From the NCBI GenBank assembly GCA_025359585.1, contig JANYFX010000459.1, positions 1 through 6,448 of the forward strand: 6,448 nt of DNA, given 5' to 3'. This document shows, piece by piece, positions 4,899 to 6,448 of this stretch. The DNA is from Rhizobacter sp. GTDB taxonomy: Bacteria; Pseudomonadota; Gammaproteobacteria; Burkholderiales; Burkholderiaceae_C. The position numbers were made by a program, and so were the translations under genes. Each line of letters starts with the position of its first letter. Positions within the stretch are counted from its first letter, which is position 1. The notes under the pieces are model-generated. The model saw only the letters and a program-made list of their open reading frames with translations. It did not search any database and had not been told where the DNA came from.

Positions 4899-6448
4899 TC
4901 ACGAAGCGAGCAAACTGCCCACCTTGTCGCGCAAGGCCACAGTCGTCACCGCCGCCGGAGCGAGCGGATCACCCGCCACCAAACCCACGCGGCTGAAGAG
5001 GCCGCGCCGGAACGGCTTGCTCATCGCCGCGCCGTCGGCGCGCGAGAAGTACGAGCCCCACAGGTTCTGCAAAGCGAGCGGCACCACCGGAACCGGGTTG
5101 GTTTCGAGCAGCTTCATCACGCCGCCCTTGAATTCGCCGAGCGTGCCGTCGCGCGTGATCGCGCCTTCCGGGAAGATGCACAGCAGTTCGCCATCGGCCA
5201 GCACCGCACGCGCCTGCTCGAAGGCACGTTCGTAGGTGCCGGCGTCTTCGCGCTGCGGCGCGATCGGGATCGCCTTGGCGAGCTTGAAGAACCAGCCGAG
5301 CACCGGCATCCTGAAGATGTTGTGGTCCATGATGAAACGGATCGGCCGCGGGCTCGCGGCCATCAGCAGGATCGGGTCGACGAAGCTCACGTGGTTGCAC
5401 ACCAGCAGCGCCGCGCCTTGTGTGGGAATGTGCTCGTCGCCGCGCACCTTGAAGCGGTACACGAGCCGCGTGACGATGAAGGCCACGAAGCGCAGCAGGT
5501 ATTCGGGCACTAGCATGAAGATGTAGAACGCCACCACCGCGTTGAGCAGGCCGGTGATCAGGAACACCTGCGGGATCGTGAAGTTCGCGCTCAGCAACGC
5601 ACCCACGCCGAGCGAGCTGACGATCATGAAGAGCGCGTTGAGGATGTTGTTGGCCGCGATGATGCGAGCCCGGTGGCTCGGCTGCGAGCGCAGCTGGATC
5701 AGCGCGTACATCGGCACGCTGTACAGGCCGGCGAACAGCGACAGCAGCGCCAGGTCGGCCATCACGCGCCAGTGCGCCGGCATGGCGAGGAACGCGCTCA
5801 GCGTGTAGCCGGCGGACGGCGCGAGGCCGCGCGACGCGAAGTACAGGTCGATCGCGAACACGCTCATGCCGATCGCGCCCATCGGCACCAGGCCGATCTC
5901 GACATGGCGCTTGCTCAGCATCTCGCACAGCAGCGAGCCGGTGCCGATGCCGATCGAGAACACCACGAGCAGCAGCGACGCGACCTGCTCGTCGCCGTGC
6001 AGCACCTCTTTCGCGAACGACGGGAACTGCGCGAGGAACACCGCGCCGAAGAACCACATCCACGAGATGCCAAGCAGCGAGCGGAACACGACGATGTTCT
6101 GGCGCGCCAGCATCAGGTTGCGCCAGGTCTCGGTGACCGGGTTCCAGTTGATGCGCAGGGCCGGGTCGCTGCTCGGCGAAGGCGGCACGCCTTGGGCGGT
6201 CATGCGGCCGAGCAGCGCGATCGCGACGCAGCCGATCGCGACGTAATGCCGGCCGACCTCGGGAACAGCCACCAGCAACCCGCCCGCGACCTGCCCCAGC
6301 AGGATCGCGACGAAGGTGCCCATCTCGACCATGCCGTTGCCGCCGGTCAGCTCCCGCGCCGACAACGCTTGCGGCAGGTAGGCGAACTTGACCGGGCCGA
6401 AGATCGTCGAGTGCAGGCCCATCAACAGCACGCAGGCGAGCAGCACGT
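4899..6448 (-). CDS. LplT-like MFS transporter fused to a PlsC-type acyltransferase (5' end beyond window)
   Basis: The visible part is about 515 residues, numbered here from the GTG at 6446, which is probably internal. Residues 1-315 form an MFS transporter with about ten hydrophobic segments (for example 40-61, 122-141, 155-176, 230-251, 263-285, 290-313). They resemble the lysophospholipid transporter LplT from its mid N-terminal half, including FGPVKFAYLP (16-24) and GGNGMVEMGT (35-44), so about 100 residues and two or three membrane segments are missing at the window edge. Residues 335-500 are a glycerophosphate acyltransferase domain: NHVSFVD (351-357) carries the catalytic H352 and D357, FPEGAIT (425-431) binds substrate phosphate, and VPVVPLALQ (452-460) fits motif IV. 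The likely role is inner-membrane lysophospholipid uptake or flipping with re-acylation, or phosphatidate synthesis. The protein stops soon after the acyltransferase, without the AMP-dependent ligase domain of Aas. It lies 76 bases upstream of the antitoxin on the same strand. Confidence 0.9.
   Translation of the reverse strand, partial: VLLACVLLMGLHSTIFGPVKFAYLPQALSARELTGGNGMVEMGTFVAILLGQVAGGLLVAVPEVGRHYVAIGCVAIALLGRMTAQGVPPSPSSDPALRINWNPVTETWRNLMLARQNIVVFRSLLGISWMWFFGAVFLAQFPSFAKEVLHGDEQVASLLLVVFSIGIGTGSLLCEMLSKRHVEIGLVPMGAIGMSVFAIDLYFASRGLAPSAGYTLSAFLAMPAHWRVMADLALLSLFAGLYSVPMYALIQLRSQPSHRARIIAANNILNALFMIVSSLGVGALLSANFTIPQVFLITGLLNAVVAFYIFMLVPEYLLRFVAFIVTRLVYRFKVRGDEHIPTQGAALLVCNHVSFVDPILLMAASPRPIRFIMDHNIFRMPVLGWFFKLAKAIPIAPQREDAGTYERAFEQARAVLADGELLCIFPEGAITRDGTLGEFKGGVMKLLETNPVPVVPLALQNLWGSYFSRADGAAMSKPFRRGLFSRVGLVAGDPLAPAAVTTVALRDKVGSLLAS

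Noticed and set aside
4969..6063. A 364-codon minus-strand open frame within the transporter-acyltransferase gene
   Set aside because: It is frame-shifted relative to the real gene and very rich in Arg and Ala. The other frame carries membrane segments and the NHVSFVD and FPEG motifs.
1..6448. CRISPR array, insertion sequence, tRNA/rRNA gene or att site
   Set aside because: I found no spaced direct repeats, transposase, terminal inverted repeats, target-site duplication or tRNA-like sequence. The module at 4212-4822 has no visible mobile-element boundaries.

Overview
The window is GC-rich, compact, chromosome-like DNA. Protein sequence and gene content suggest a betaproteobacterium of the order Burkholderiales, perhaps near Leptothrix, Rubrivivax or Methylibium. 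This placement is inferred from GC-rich codon use, the recG/queA-tgt neighbourhood and protein similarity recalled from memory; no search was run. Genes fill almost the whole window, and no stretch over 300 bases lacks one.

Layout. (1) Bases 1-1969, minus strand: recG, the branched-DNA helicase, with its last roughly 40 codons beyond the left edge. (2) 1970-2020: a 51-base divergent gap that must hold the start signals of recG and queA. (3) 2021-4209, plus strand: queA and tgt, two queuosine tRNA-modification genes 23 bases apart, almost certainly one operon. (4) 4212-4822, minus strand: a toxin-antitoxin pair, an AbrB/MazE-type antitoxin followed by a Doc/Fic-type toxin, joined by an ATGA overlap. 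It sits tail-to-tail with tgt, only 2 bases away. (5) 4823-4898: a short gap with an AT-rich promoter/operator for the toxin-antitoxin operon. (6) 4899-6448, minus strand: a two-domain membrane protein, an LplT-like MFS transporter fused to a PlsC-type acyltransferase, whose N-terminus lies beyond the right edge.

How the genes work together. Tgt exchanges guanine 34 for preQ1 in GUN-anticodon tRNAs, and QueA then adds the cyclopentene precursor from S-adenosylmethionine. RecG acts separately in replication-fork rescue. The toxin-antitoxin pair is a self-contained accessory module. The transporter-acyltransferase probably takes in and re-acylates lysophospholipids, or makes phosphatidic acid.

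I see no wholly new system. The points most worth a second look are the AbrB-type antitoxin paired with Doc (instead of Phd) and its compact operator, the placement of this module where queA-tgt operons commonly continue into yajC-secDF, and the transporter-acyltransferase fusion that lacks the ligase domain of Aas. There is no CRISPR array, insertion sequence, rRNA or tRNA gene in view.
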